A stretch of DNA of 64,000 bases from JBCDCB01 sp039182735 (GTDB lineage Bacteria > Planctomycetota > Phycisphaerae > Phycisphaerales > UBA1924): positions 62,001 to 126,000 of the forward strand of contig JBCDCB010000003.1 in NCBI GenBank assembly GCA_039182735.1. Reading direction: 5' to 3'. This document shows, piece by piece, positions 24,111 to 33,128 of the stretch; positions within the stretch are counted from its first letter, which is position 1, and every line of letters starts with the position of its first letter. The translations under genes and the position numbers were made by a program. A model generated the notes under the pieces. It was not told the origin of the DNA. It was given only the letters and a program-made list of their open reading frames with translations, and did not search any database.

Positions 24111-24838
24111 GTGTCCCGCGCGCCAAACGCGGGTACCAGCGCAAGCCGCCGCTCCGCGTCATGACCACCACGCTCTGGGAGTACCCCAGCCAGCACCACA
24201 AGGAAGGCCTCGGCGACAAAAACTACACCGGCGCCACGCCCTCGTGGGTCATCTGGCAGTGCCTCACCCGCTACACGCGAGAGAAGGACCTCGTCGTCGA
24301 TCCCATGTGCGGCAGCGGAACCACCATCGACGTCGCACGCGATATCAACCGCAAGGCCCTCGGGTACGACCTCGCCCCGTCACGCGATGACATCTTCCGC
24401 GCCGATGCGCGCAGGCTCCCTCTCGAAGACGAAAAGGCAGACTTCGCTTTCATCGATCCGCCCTACTCCACGCACGTGGACTACTCCGACGACCCGGACT
24501 GCATCGGCAAGCTCGACGCGGGCGGCGAGGACGGCGGCAGCGCGTACTACGAAGCCATGCACGCCGTCATCACCGAGATCGATCGCGTGCTCAAGGACCG
24601 GCGGTTCATGGCCCTCTACGTCAGCGACTCCTACCGCAAGGGTCGCCCCTTCATGCCCATCGGCTTCGAGCTCTTCGCCATGCTGCGCGAGTTCTTCGTC
24701 CCTATGGACATCATCGCCGTGACGCGTCACAACGCCAAGCTGCAGCGCGGCAACTGGCACAAGGCCGCCGTCGAGGGCAACTACTTCCTCCGCGGGTTCA
24801 ACTACCTCTTCATCATGAAGAAGCACCGCGCCGGTTGA
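24107..24838 (+). CDS. Orphan DNA/RNA amino-methyltransferase
   Basis: 243 residues; GTG start overlapping nrnA. The SAM-binding motif DPMCGSGTT (65-73) is followed by IDPPYS (catalytic DPPY at 117-120), the signature of N6-adenine or N4-cytosine methyltransferases with motif I before motif IV. The N-terminal LWEYPSQHH and GATPSWVIWQCLTRY parts are helical. No target-recognition domain and no restriction gene are present, so it is probably not part of an R-M system. It could modify DNA or structured RNA. Co-transcription with ribF and nrnA says little about its target. Its TGA directly abuts the convergent DUF1501 stop. Confidence 0.78.
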   Translation: MSVPRAKRGYQRKPPLRVMTTTLWEYPSQHHKEGLGDKNYTGATPSWVIWQCLTRYTREKDLVVDPMCGSGTTIDVARDINRKALGYDLAPSRDDIFRADARRLPLEDEKADFAFIDPPYSTHVDYSDDPDCIGKLDAGGEDGGSAYYEAMHAVITEIDRVLKDRRFMALYVSDSYRKGRPFMPIGFELFAMLREFFVPMDIIAVTRHNAKLQRGNWHKAAVEGNYFLRGFNYLFIMKKHRAG

Positions 24839-26152
24839 TCATCGCGTCCGCAGCAGGCCGGTCTTCCGCCAACGCTTGCCGAGCACCGCTTCGCTGTCGG
24901 CGCGGAGCCAGTCCTCGAGCACGTTCGCGTACACCGTTCGGAAGTCGGTCTTGAACTTCAGGTCACCGTTGTCGAGGTTCGTCAGAGACGGGTGCTTGCC
25001 GTGCACGCCCGGATCAACCATCGGCCCCATCAGGAACATCGGCGCCGCGGTCCCGTGATCGGTGCCGTTCGTCCCGTTCTGCGCGACGCGCCGCCCGAAC
25101 TCGCTGAACGTCGCCGTCAGCACACGCCCCTCGTTTCCCTGCGCCTTGAGGTCCTGGTAGAACGCCTTCACCGCGTCGCCGTACTGACGCAGCAGGTTCG
25201 CGTGCGAACCGTTCGCGCCGCCTTGCCCGGCGTGCGTGTCGAACCCGCCGTGATCGACGTAGTACACACGCGTGTCGAGCCCGGCGCGGATCATCGCGCC
25301 GACCATCGCCAACTGCTGCGCCAGCCCACTCCGCGGGTAGTTCACCAGCGGACGCGTCGCGACCGCCTCCCGGATCTTCGCGCCCGAGACCTGCGCGTCC
25401 AGCGCCGTGCGCAGCAGGAACGCCGCGTTCGGGTTCTCGAGCAGTTCCTCGTTCTCCGGCAAGCGCTCGGCGAGCTTGCGGTACGGATCGACCAGCGATC
25501 GGTGCAGGTCCTCGCCCGTCCAGCGGAACAGGTCCGCGTCTTCAAACGTGATCGGCTTGTACGAACGACCCAGCATCGCCAGCGGCGCTGTGCGCTGCAG
25601 CGTCACGCCCATCGAGCCGGCATGCTCATCCGGCGCACCCGCGCACTGGTTGTCGAAGTACCGACCCAGCCACCCGTCGCCCACGCCCGACGTATCGGCG
25701 GTCTGCCAGATGTCCATCGACGCGAAGTGCGAGCGGTTCGGGTTCGGATAGCCGACGCCCTGCGCGATCGCGACGAGCCCTTCGTCGTACAGGTCCTTGA
25801 TCCCGCTCATCGCCGGGTGCAGCCCGGTGCCGCGACCGTCGCGCAGCTTGAGCACGTCGCGCTCGGGGATCCCGATGCCCGGGCGCGCGTTGTAGTACGC
25901 GTTGTCCCCGTACGGCACCACGGTGTTGAGCCCGTCGTTCCCGCCGCCCAGCTGCACCACCACCAGCACGCGGTCTTCCGGCACGCCCGGGATCGACGAA
26001 CGACCCGCCCGCTGGTTCTGCATCGCCAGCGCCGAGTTCTGCAGGAACAGCGGGAGCGTCGTCGCGGCGGACGCCATCACGAGCCCTTGCCTCACGAACT
26101 GTCGGCGTGAGTACGTGCGCTCGTTGCTCAGGTCGGGGCGGTGCGTGTCCAT
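24839..26152 (-). CDS. DUF1501 exported protein with Tat signal
   Basis: 437 residues from the ATG at 26152 (GGAG 8 nt upstream). A twin-arginine motif SRRQFV is followed by a hydrophobic segment and an ALAMQ-type cleavage region. The rest matches DUF1501, a sulfatase-like (alkaline phosphatase superfamily) fold: 'VLVVVQLGGGNDGLNTVVPYGDNAYYNARPG', 'YYVDHGGFDTHAGQGG' and 'TFSEFGRRVAQNGTNGTDHG'. Function is not established; planctomycetes carry many copies next to DUF1800 genes. It is 39 nt downstream of its DUF1800 partner. Confidence 0.92.
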   Translation of the reverse strand: MDTHRPDLSNERTYSRRQFVRQGLVMASAATTLPLFLQNSALAMQNQRAGRSSIPGVPEDRVLVVVQLGGGNDGLNTVVPYGDNAYYNARPGIGIPERDVLKLRDGRGTGLHPAMSGIKDLYDEGLVAIAQGVGYPNPNRSHFASMDIWQTADTSGVGDGWLGRYFDNQCAGAPDEHAGSMGVTLQRTAPLAMLGRSYKPITFEDADLFRWTGEDLHRSLVDPYRKLAERLPENEELLENPNAAFLLRTALDAQVSGAKIREAVATRPLVNYPRSGLAQQLAMVGAMIRAGLDTRVYYVDHGGFDTHAGQGGANGSHANLLRQYGDAVKAFYQDLKAQGNEGRVLTATFSEFGRRVAQNGTNGTDHGTAAPMFLMGPMVDPGVHGKHPSLTNLDNGDLKFKTDFRTVYANVLEDWLRADSEAVLGKRWRKTGLLRTR

Positions 26153-26191
26153 GGTCGGAACTCCGCGTGCAGTGCGCACGATCGAACAAAG

Positions 26192-27736
26192 TCAGGTCAG
26201 CTGGTACTCGGGCATCGAGGCGATCAGCGAGAGCAGGCCGACGAGCGTGTCGCGCGTGACGCGATCGTCCACGCTCGCCATGAATCCGTCGAGCGCGTCG
26301 AGCGCGCCGGCAGTGGGTTCGCCGCCGATGTTCGCGCGCAGCAGGTACCGCACCACGACCCTCGGGTCCTTCTCCGACCCCGGATCCACCTCCGCGAGGT
26401 CGGTCAGCAGCGCGCGCGGGTCGTAGGCCTCGCGCTGCGCGTCCTCGTCCCACCCGCGCATGGTCCGGCCCGTGAGCAGGAAGTTCAGCACGTTCTGCCG
26501 CACGAACATCGTGGACGTGTTGATCCACGAACGCTCGCCGTCCCACCCCTTCACGCTCGGTGGGAAGAGCAGGTTCTGCCCCATCCGGTCGAGCGAATCC
26601 ACGAGCGTTCCGACGTCGCGCGTGGGCGTGCCCAGCGCGCGCACCGAGCCGACCACCAGCTCCGCCGGCGACTTGATCCGCGTCAGTTCGTTCGCCTCGT
26701 CATAGAAGTGCTCGCTTTCGAAGAGCTCCGTGAGCACCGGCGCGAGCCGGTAGTCCGAACGCCGCAGCGTCCCGGCGAGCCGGCGCACGACCGTCTCGCT
26801 CACTTCCCGACGCGACGAGCCCGGCGCACCGAGATCGCCCACAAAGAAGCGGTACAGCTTGAAGCAGATGAACTCCGCGCACGCTTGGCGCGCCAGGATC
26901 GCCTTTACGAAGCCCTCGCCCGCGAAGTTGCCGCTACGCCCCAGCACGCGTTTCGCACCCGAGTCGTGCCACTCTTCGCGGAACACAAACTCGTTGCCCT
27001 CGTACGTGTGCCCGGTGAGCGCGCGCGCCCCTTCCTTGATGTCTCGCTCGCTGTAGTTCCCCTCGCCGAGCGAGAAGAGCTCCATGAGTTCACGCGCGAG
27101 GTTCTCGTTTGGGGCGCCCTGGCGCGAGTTATGGTTATCCAGGTAGCGCAGCATCGCGGGGTCGCGCACGATGCCGTGCAGCAGCGTCTCGAACGACCCC
27201 ACCGCCTCGCTGCGGAAGAGCTGGTTCTGCAGGAACATGTGGTACGAGTTCTCGATCGTCCGGTAGTTCGTCGCGAAGTGCCCGTGCCAGAAGAGCGTCA
27301 TCTTCTCTTCGAGCGGTCGCGGCGTCTCGATCATCCGCGTCAGCCACCAGCGTTGCATCGCGCGGATCTGTGCTCGGTCCTGCTGCTGCCGGCGCTCCCG
27401 CTCGCCTCGTAGACGGGCCAGCGCTTCTTCGTCGCGTGCCGCGCGCGCACGCTGGAAGGCCATCCGCTCGCGCTCGCCCCAACTCATCAGGTCGTGCTCG
27501 AACGACCGCGCCGTCGGGCGCGGGTACCCCTCGATCTCGTCCACGTTGACCAGGAACGCGACGGCGCGCCGCGGGCCCATCTCCGCCAGCGTGCGGATCT
27601 GCCTCGGCGTGCCGCCGAACCCCGCGCGCCAAAGCAGATGGCGCGCCTCGTCGTACCCGAACCGCTGGTCGGGGATCCGATCCAGCGAAGGCGTCGGCAC
27701 ACCCGTCCCGCCGTGCTCGCTGTGCTGTCGGGGCAT
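26192..27736 (-). CDS. DUF1800 protein, partner of DUF1501
   Basis: 514 residues from the ATG at 27736 with GGGAG upstream; the longer frame is not coding-like. Family signatures are 'HLLWRAGFGGTP' near the N-terminus, 'MTLFWHGHFATNYRTIENSYHMFLQNQLFRS', 'NENLARELMELFSLGEGNYSE' and 'SVKGWDGERSWINTSTM'. No signal peptide is evident. DUF1800 and DUF1501 genes co-occur as pairs and are proposed to act on extracellular polymers, but no activity is proven. The Arg/Glu-rich stretch at about 85-130 is probably a coiled coil. It lies 141 nt downstream of birA. Confidence 0.9.
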   Translation of the reverse strand: MPRQHSEHGGTGVPTPSLDRIPDQRFGYDEARHLLWRAGFGGTPRQIRTLAEMGPRRAVAFLVNVDEIEGYPRPTARSFEHDLMSWGERERMAFQRARAARDEEALARLRGERERRQQQDRAQIRAMQRWWLTRMIETPRPLEEKMTLFWHGHFATNYRTIENSYHMFLQNQLFRSEAVGSFETLLHGIVRDPAMLRYLDNHNSRQGAPNENLARELMELFSLGEGNYSERDIKEGARALTGHTYEGNEFVFREEWHDSGAKRVLGRSGNFAGEGFVKAILARQACAEFICFKLYRFFVGDLGAPGSSRREVSETVVRRLAGTLRRSDYRLAPVLTELFESEHFYDEANELTRIKSPAELVVGSVRALGTPTRDVGTLVDSLDRMGQNLLFPPSVKGWDGERSWINTSTMFVRQNVLNFLLTGRTMRGWDEDAQREAYDPRALLTDLAEVDPGSEKDPRVVVRYLLRANIGGEPTAGALDALDGFMASVDDRVTRDTLVGLLSLIASMPEYQLT

Positions 27737-27877
27737 GGTCCGCTCCCGCCTGAGTCGCTGGCCCTCAATGCGTCCGATGCGCCGCGCCGCTCGCGGTTCC
27801 GGGGCCGAACGACCCCGCGCGCACGCTATTGCCTTCATCGTCGCCCGCAGATCACCCGCGTCAACGCCAATCCCGTT

Positions 27878-28633
27878 TCAATCCGGTTCCCGGACCTCGC
27901 CCGGCGTCACGCGCACGTTCACCGGCACGCGCCAGTGCGTGCCATCATCCATATCGAGCACCAGGCCCCCGTGCGAGCCCACGCCGATCAGCGTCCCGCC
28001 CTGACCCGTCTCCGCCGTCCAGCGCTCGCCGATGCCCCACAGCGCATCATCTGCCCGCGCCAGCGTCGCGGTGTTCAGGCCCCGCGTCCGCCCCACCCAC
28101 GCGAGTTCCGTCGCCAGACGCTCGGCAATCGCCTCAAGATCCGCCTCGCTGCCCGTTGCTTCGACCAGCGAAATGCTCAGGCGGCGCAGCCCGTCCACAA
28201 GCCCCATGGGGTTGTTGGCGTTGATCCCCACGCCCAGCAGCGCCGCCCGCCCCTTCGGACCGTGCAGCACCTCCGCCAGGCACCCCGCGACCTTGCGGTT
28301 ATCGAGCAGGATGTCGTTGGGCCACTTCAGGCGCACGTCGCCGCCCGATTCGGCGTGGTCGATGATCGTCTCGCAGGCAGCCAGCCCGAGCCGGATGCCA
28401 AGCCCATCGATCTGCTCCTCCGCGACAACGGGAAGCACGAACGTCGCCCAAACACCTCCGGGTGGGCTGTGCCACGACCGCCCGCGCGTGCCCGTGCCGT
28501 CCGTCTGCTCGCGTGCGAGGAGCAGTTCGCCAGTCTCTCGCACATGCCCCTTCTCGACGCGTCGGCGTCCCTCGGCCTGCGTGGAATCCAGCGTGCCGAA
28601 ACGCTCGATCGGGATGCGCTCGGGCGATGTCAT
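27878..28633 (-). CDS. birA: Biotin-[acetyl-CoA carboxylase] ligase
   Basis: 251 residues. Catalytic motifs: 'GTLDSTQAEGRRR', the biotinyl-adenylate loop 'DGTGTRGRSWHSPPGGVWATF', and 'LKWPNDILLDNRKVAGCLAEVL'. The C-terminal small domain ends the protein. The N-terminal DNA-binding domain of E. coli BirA is absent, so it is a monofunctional ligase that attaches biotin to carrier proteins and cannot itself repress bio genes. It diverges from the small membrane protein with 51 nt between starts. Confidence 0.93.
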   Translation of the reverse strand: MTSPERIPIERFGTLDSTQAEGRRRVEKGHVRETGELLLAREQTDGTGTRGRSWHSPPGGVWATFVLPVVAEEQIDGLGIRLGLAACETIIDHAESGGDVRLKWPNDILLDNRKVAGCLAEVLHGPKGRAALLGVGINANNPMGLVDGLRRLSISLVEATGSEADLEAIAERLATELAWVGRTRGLNTATLARADDALWGIGERWTAETGQGGTLIGVGSHGGLVLDMDDGTHWRVPVNVRVTPGEVREPD

Positions 28634-28684
28634 GCACGATCACCCTTGTCTGGAGCCGCCGAGGCGTCGATACTCTCCCGACGC

Positions 28685-29035
28685 ATGCCCTACAAGCGTA
28701 CCGCCCAATCCGAGCCGCGACACGCGCGTTCCGGCTTCGCCGCCGCGGGCAGCGGGTGCGTCCTGCTCCTGCTCGTCCTCTCGGTGACGCCCGCGCTCGT
28801 GGCCACGCCCAGTGGCACGCTCAGCGCCAAGCGGAGCATGCACCAGTCGTCGGCGCTCGCGATGAGCGTCGCTACGGATCCGTCTCAGCGCGACGATCAC
28901 TTCCAGCCGGCCCCGGTCCCGCACGACCGCGCACCCCGTGTGCCCGGCGTCGCGTTCGACGCCTCGGCTCGCACCGGTCCGGTCGATCCGCTCGTGCGCG
29001 CCGGACTGACCGACCTTCCACCGCCGACCGCGTGA
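28685..29035 (+). CDS. Small hypothetical membrane or exported protein
   Basis: 116 residues, unrecognised. A basic N-terminus (MPYKRTAQSEPRHARSG) precedes one hydrophobic segment at about 20-42 (GCVLLLLVLSVTPALVA); the rest is polar and Pro/Asp-rich. It could be a signal peptide or an anchor. No clear ribosome-binding site is seen. It lies between birA and secA, 103 nt upstream of secA. That it is coding is likely but not certain; the evidence is third-position bias and a sensible topology. Confidence 0.5.
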   Translation: MPYKRTAQSEPRHARSGFAAAGSGCVLLLLVLSVTPALVATPSGTLSAKRSMHQSSALAMSVATDPSQRDDHFQPAPVPHDRAPRVPGVAFDASARTGPVDPLVRAGLTDLPPPTA

Positions 29036-29138
29036 TCCACGCGCGCACCCGCGCGTCGCCCAGATCACCCTTCCACTGTCGGCATACGAACACACACACG
29101 AACACCGTGCGCCCCGCGCACACCCCGAGGTCGATCCC

Positions 29139-32100
29139 ATGTCGAGATCCGACATCCCCGTCATTGGTCCGCTCGTCAACGCCCTGTTCGGGAACCGCAA
29201 CGAGCGATTCGTCAAGCGCTACACGTCCCTCGTCGAATCGGTCAACGCGCTCGAGCCCGAGATCCGCGCACTCACCGACGCGCAGCTCCGCGCGAAGACC
29301 GAGGAGTTCCGCGAGCGCGCCGAGGGCGGTGAGCCCACGCGCAAGCTCATGGTCGAGGCCTTCGCCGTCGCGCGCGAAGCGATGGACCGCCACGTCGGCA
29401 TCCGCAGCGCCTTCGATCCCGAGCTCCGCGAGCAGTTTCCGAAAGACCAGCTCCCCGACAGCGCCCGCGCGATCTACGAGCAGCTGTGCTCGGAGATGGA
29501 CGCCGCCGAGCCCCGCGAACCGAAGGACGATCTGCTCGGCTGCACCGAGCCGCAGCCCGGCTGGGTGTGGACGGACATCCCGACCGACTTCTACGACGCG
29601 GTCCGTGAGGTGCTCCCCAAGTCGAAGCCGCCCTTCCGGGCGCGCCCCTTCGACGTGCAGCTCATCGGCGCGAGCGTCCTTTATGAGGGCAAGATCTCCG
29701 AGATGAAAACGGGTGAGGGCAAGACCATCGTCGCGCCCCTCGCCTCGTACCTCGCGGCGCTCGACCTGCACAAGGTCCACGTCGTCACCGTGAACGACTA
29801 CCTCGTCCAGCGCGACCGCGACTGGACCTTCCCCTTCTTCCACGGGCTCGGGCTCACCGTCGGCGCGATCCACCCCATGCACATGCAGGACGAGGGCGTC
29901 AAGCGCCTCATGTATCGGTGCGATGTCGTCTACGGCACCACCTCCGAGTTCGGCTTCGACTACCTCCGCGACAACATGAAGCGCTCGCTCGACCAGCAGG
30001 TCCAGCGCCTGCGCGACTACGCGATCGTGGACGAGGTTGACTCGGTGCTCATCGACGAGGCGCGCACGCCGCTCATCATCTCCGGCCCCGCGCACCAGGA
30101 TCAGCCGCGCTACCAGCTCGCCGACGAACTCGCCCGTCACCTCGTCGATCTGAACAAGCCGTGGATGGCCGCCGACGAGAAGGTCGAAGACTGCAAGAAG
30201 GCGATCAAGGGCGCCGAGGGCGACATCCGCAACGCGCGCGACAAGTCGCAGATCCCCGCGCTCCAACAGAAGCTCGACGAGCACAAGAAGCGGCTCCCCG
30301 AGCTCGAGATGGCGCGCGACCAGCACACGCAGTACTTCGAGGTCGAACGCGACAAGAAGCAGGTCCACCCCACGCACGAGGGTACCGAAGCGGCGCAGAA
30401 GAAGGCCGGGCTCGGGTCCTTCTACGTCGGCGAGAACACCGACCTCCCGCACCTGCTCGGGCAGGCGATCCGCGCGCACGTCGTCTACGAGAAAGACAAG
30501 GACTACATCGTCGTCCCCGTGCCCGACCCGCAGACCGGGCAGAACGATCCCGGCATCGTCATCGTTGACCAGAACACCGGGCGCGCCATGCCCGGGCGTC
30601 AATGGTCCGAGGGCCTGCACCAGGCCGTCGAAGCGAAGGAAGGCGTCCGCGTCAAGCAGGAGACGCAGACCGTCGCCTCGGTCACCGTGCAGAACTTCTT
30701 CAAGATGTACAAGCGCCTCGCCGGCATGACCGGCACCGCGGACACCGAGGCGCAGGAGTTCCACGACATCTACAAGCTCGACGTCGTCGTCATCCCGACG
30801 AACGTCCCCGTCATCCGCGCCGATCACGATGACACGATCTACCTCACTCAGAAAGACAAGTGGGACGCCGTCGTCGAAGAGATCGCCGCCTTCCACGACA
30901 TGGGTCGTCCCGTCCTCGTCGGCACCACCAGCGTCGAGAAGAGCGAGATGCTCTCCAAGATGCTCAAGCAGAAGCATGGCATCGAGCACGCCGTCCTCAA
31001 CGCCAAGCAGCACGAACGCGAAGCCAACGTCGTGCAGGACGCCGGCAAGCTCGGCGCCGTCATGATCGCCACCAACATGGCGGGGCGCGGCACCGATATC
31101 AAGCTGCAGAAAATCACGCGCGAAGAGCACCGCGACCATCTGCTCCGCCGGGGCGTCGCCCCGCGTGAGCTCGACGTCAACGACGACGACGAGACCCTGC
31201 GCGCCAAGTGCTTCCGCAAGATCGCGCCCAAGGCGCTCGACATCAACAAACGCGACGCCGAGTCCATGGACCCGGACGAGCTCGAACTGATGCTGCTCCG
31301 CCACTGGGCCGAGCACCACACGTGGATGGATCCCAAGCGCATCGACAGCGCCGACGCCGAGACGCTCCGCAAGGCGCTCGACGACACCGGGCGCTTCGGG
31401 CTGCACCGCCTCCGCTGGTCGGACTCCGCGGAAGACCTCGGGGGCCTGCACGTCATCGGCACCGAACGCCACGAGAGCCGGCGCATCGACAACCAGCTCC
31501 GCGGTCGCTCCGGTCGCCAGGGCGACAACGGCTCCACGCGCTTCTTCGTCTCGCTCGACGACGACCTCATGAAGATGTTCGCCGGCGAGACGACCATGAA
31601 GATCCTCTCCCGCATGGGCATGAAAGAGGGCGACGCCATCGAGCACCCCATGCTCAGCAAGTCCATCGTCCGCGCCCAGCGCAAGGTCGAAGAACGCAAC
31701 TTCCAGATCCGCAAAAACATCCTCGAGTACGACGAGGTCATGGAGCACCAGCGCCAAGACTTCTATGGCCTGCGCCAGCGCGCCATCGACGGACGCGACA
31801 TCAAGGGCCTCATCTTCGAGTTCGTCGAGGACTCCGTCCGCGACGCCTGCGCCAAGTACCTCGCGCCCGACTACTTCGCCGACCGCATCGGTGCCTTCGC
31901 CGGCGAGCGACTCGGCTGCTCGATTGACACTGCGCGCCTCCGCCGACGCGAGCCCGACGAGGTCATCGACATGGTCCGCGCTCAGGCCAAGGAAGACGTC
32001 CGCACCGAGGTCGATGTCACCACTGGCGAGTACTTCCCCGACATCGAAGAGGGCGAATCCGAAGCCGACATCGATACCAAGGGCATGATGTCGTGGGCCC

Positions 32101-33116
32101 AGACCCGCTTCGGCGTCGAACTCACCAGCCAGGACATCTACGAAACACCTATCGTCCAGCTCAAGTCGCGACTCATCGACGCGGCGGAAGACCGCATCGA
32201 CGAAGCGGACCTCACCGGGATCGACGAGTTCCTCGACCCGGACTTCGGACGCGCGCAGCTCGCCAAGTGGATCAAGACCACCACCGATCTTGACGTGACG
32301 GTCGAAGAGATCGCCACGGCGCAGGAGTCGGAGAACACCGATCCCGCCGACGTCATCCTCGACAAGGTCCGCGCCGCCTACGACACCCGCGAGGTCAACT
32401 ACCCCGTCGAGTTCGCCATGAACCTCACCATGCAGCTCATGCGCGTGAACCCGCAGCAGGCCGGCGGACAGCTCGTCAACTGGGCCAAGACCCGTTACGG
32501 CATCGACTGGGACGAGAACATCCTCCGCACCAAGATGCCGCAGCAGATCAGCGATGAGCTCCTGAAAGCGTCGCGCGCCTTCGTGGAAGACGGGCGCCTC
32601 GAGAAGGCGATCGACGAGGCCCTCGCCGCCGACACCTCGTGGGACGACCTCGTCGCGCACTTCCGTGATACCTACAACGCCGAGCTCCCGCACTGGCTCA
32701 AGCGCATGGACGGAGAAGAGCGCGAGGGCGCGATCCGCGCCCGCGTCGAGAACATCCTCCGGGCCGAGCTCGTCCAGTTCGAGCGCTACGTCCTGCTCGA
32801 CACGCTCGATCAGGCGTGGCACGATCATCTTTATGCGATGGACCAGCTCCGCGAGACCATCGGCTTCCGCGCCTTCAGCCAGCAGGACCCGCGCATCGAA
32901 TACAAACGCGAGGGCGCGCGACTCATCGGCGAGATGTGGGAGAAGGTCCGCGACCGCGTCAGCGAATCCGTCTTCCGCCTGCGACTCACCCCGCAGGTCG
33001 GCCCGCCGCAAAGACCGCAGCAGCGTCCCCCGCAGGCACCGCCCGCCGCGCCCGCGGGGGCCGGCGCAGGCGGGAATCAGGGCGGGTTCAACGTCGGCGG
33101 CGGCACGTTCGCCTGA
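29139..33116 (+). CDS. secA: SecA preprotein translocase ATPase, oversized
   Basis: 1,325 residues, against about 900 in E. coli. Core motifs are intact: Walker A GEGKT (192-196), Walker B DEVD (298-301), 'TNMAGRGTDIKL', and 'IGTERHESRRIDNQLRGRSGRQGD' (motif VI region). It is the motor of the SecYEG channel. The extra length comes from insertions: about 85 residues before RPFDVQLIGA in the first nucleotide-binding domain, about 70 between GRGTDI and GLHVIGTERH, and nearly 200 within the helical scaffold before LLDTLDQAWHDH. The C-terminus is a Pro/Gln/Gly tail without the zinc-binding Cys motif that binds SecB. GAGG lies 9 nt before the ATG. It converges on the DUF885 gene with only 12 nt between stops. 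Confidence 0.96.
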   Translation: MSRSDIPVIGPLVNALFGNRNERFVKRYTSLVESVNALEPEIRALTDAQLRAKTEEFRERAEGGEPTRKLMVEAFAVAREAMDRHVGIRSAFDPELREQFPKDQLPDSARAIYEQLCSEMDAAEPREPKDDLLGCTEPQPGWVWTDIPTDFYDAVREVLPKSKPPFRARPFDVQLIGASVLYEGKISEMKTGEGKTIVAPLASYLAALDLHKVHVVTVNDYLVQRDRDWTFPFFHGLGLTVGAIHPMHMQDEGVKRLMYRCDVVYGTTSEFGFDYLRDNMKRSLDQQVQRLRDYAIVDEVDSVLIDEARTPLIISGPAHQDQPRYQLADELARHLVDLNKPWMAADEKVEDCKKAIKGAEGDIRNARDKSQIPALQQKLDEHKKRLPELEMARDQHTQYFEVERDKKQVHPTHEGTEAAQKKAGLGSFYVGENTDLPHLLGQAIRAHVVYEKDKDYIVVPVPDPQTGQNDPGIVIVDQNTGRAMPGRQWSEGLHQAVEAKEGVRVKQETQTVASVTVQNFFKMYKRLAGMTGTADTEAQEFHDIYKLDVVVIPTNVPVIRADHDDTIYLTQKDKWDAVVEEIAAFHDMGRPVLVGTTSVEKSEMLSKMLKQKHGIEHAVLNAKQHEREANVVQDAGKLGAVMIATNMAGRGTDIKLQKITREEHRDHLLRRGVAPRELDVNDDDETLRAKCFRKIAPKALDINKRDAESMDPDELELMLLRHWAEHHTWMDPKRIDSADAETLRKALDDTGRFGLHRLRWSDSAEDLGGLHVIGTERHESRRIDNQLRGRSGRQGDNGSTRFFVSLDDDLMKMFAGETTMKILSRMGMKEGDAIEHPMLSKSIVRAQRKVEERNFQIRKNILEYDEVMEHQRQDFYGLRQRAIDGRDIKGLIFEFVEDSVRDACAKYLAPDYFADRIGAFAGERLGCSIDTARLRRREPDEVIDMVRAQAKEDVRTEVDVTTGEYFPDIEEGESEADIDTKGMMSWAQTRFGVELTSQDIYETPIVQLKSRLIDAAEDRIDEADLTGIDEFLDPDFGRAQLAKWIKTTTDLDVTVEEIATAQESENTDPADVILDKVRAAYDTREVNYPVEFAMNLTMQLMRVNPQQAGGQLVNWAKTRYGIDWDENILRTKMPQQISDELLKASRAFVEDGRLEKAIDEALAADTSWDDLVAHFRDTYNAELPHWLKRMDGEEREGAIRARVENILRAELVQFERYVLLDTLDQAWHDHLYAMDQLRETIGFRAFSQQDPRIEYKREGARLIGEMWEKVRDRVSESVFRLRLTPQVGPPQRPQQRPPQAPPAAPAGAGAGGNQGGFNVGGGTFA

Positions 33117-33128
33117 CCCGTTCGCGCG

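Noticed and set aside
26141..27412. Long plus-strand frame opposite the DUF1800/DUF1501 genes
   Set aside because: Shadow frame with Arg/Val/His bias and no ribosome-binding site.
28872..33011. A 1,379-codon open frame antisense to secA
   Set aside because: GC-rich codon bias of secA keeps the opposite frame free of stops. The translation is low-complexity in Val, Asp, Glu, Leu and Arg, without domains, whereas secA is unmistakable.
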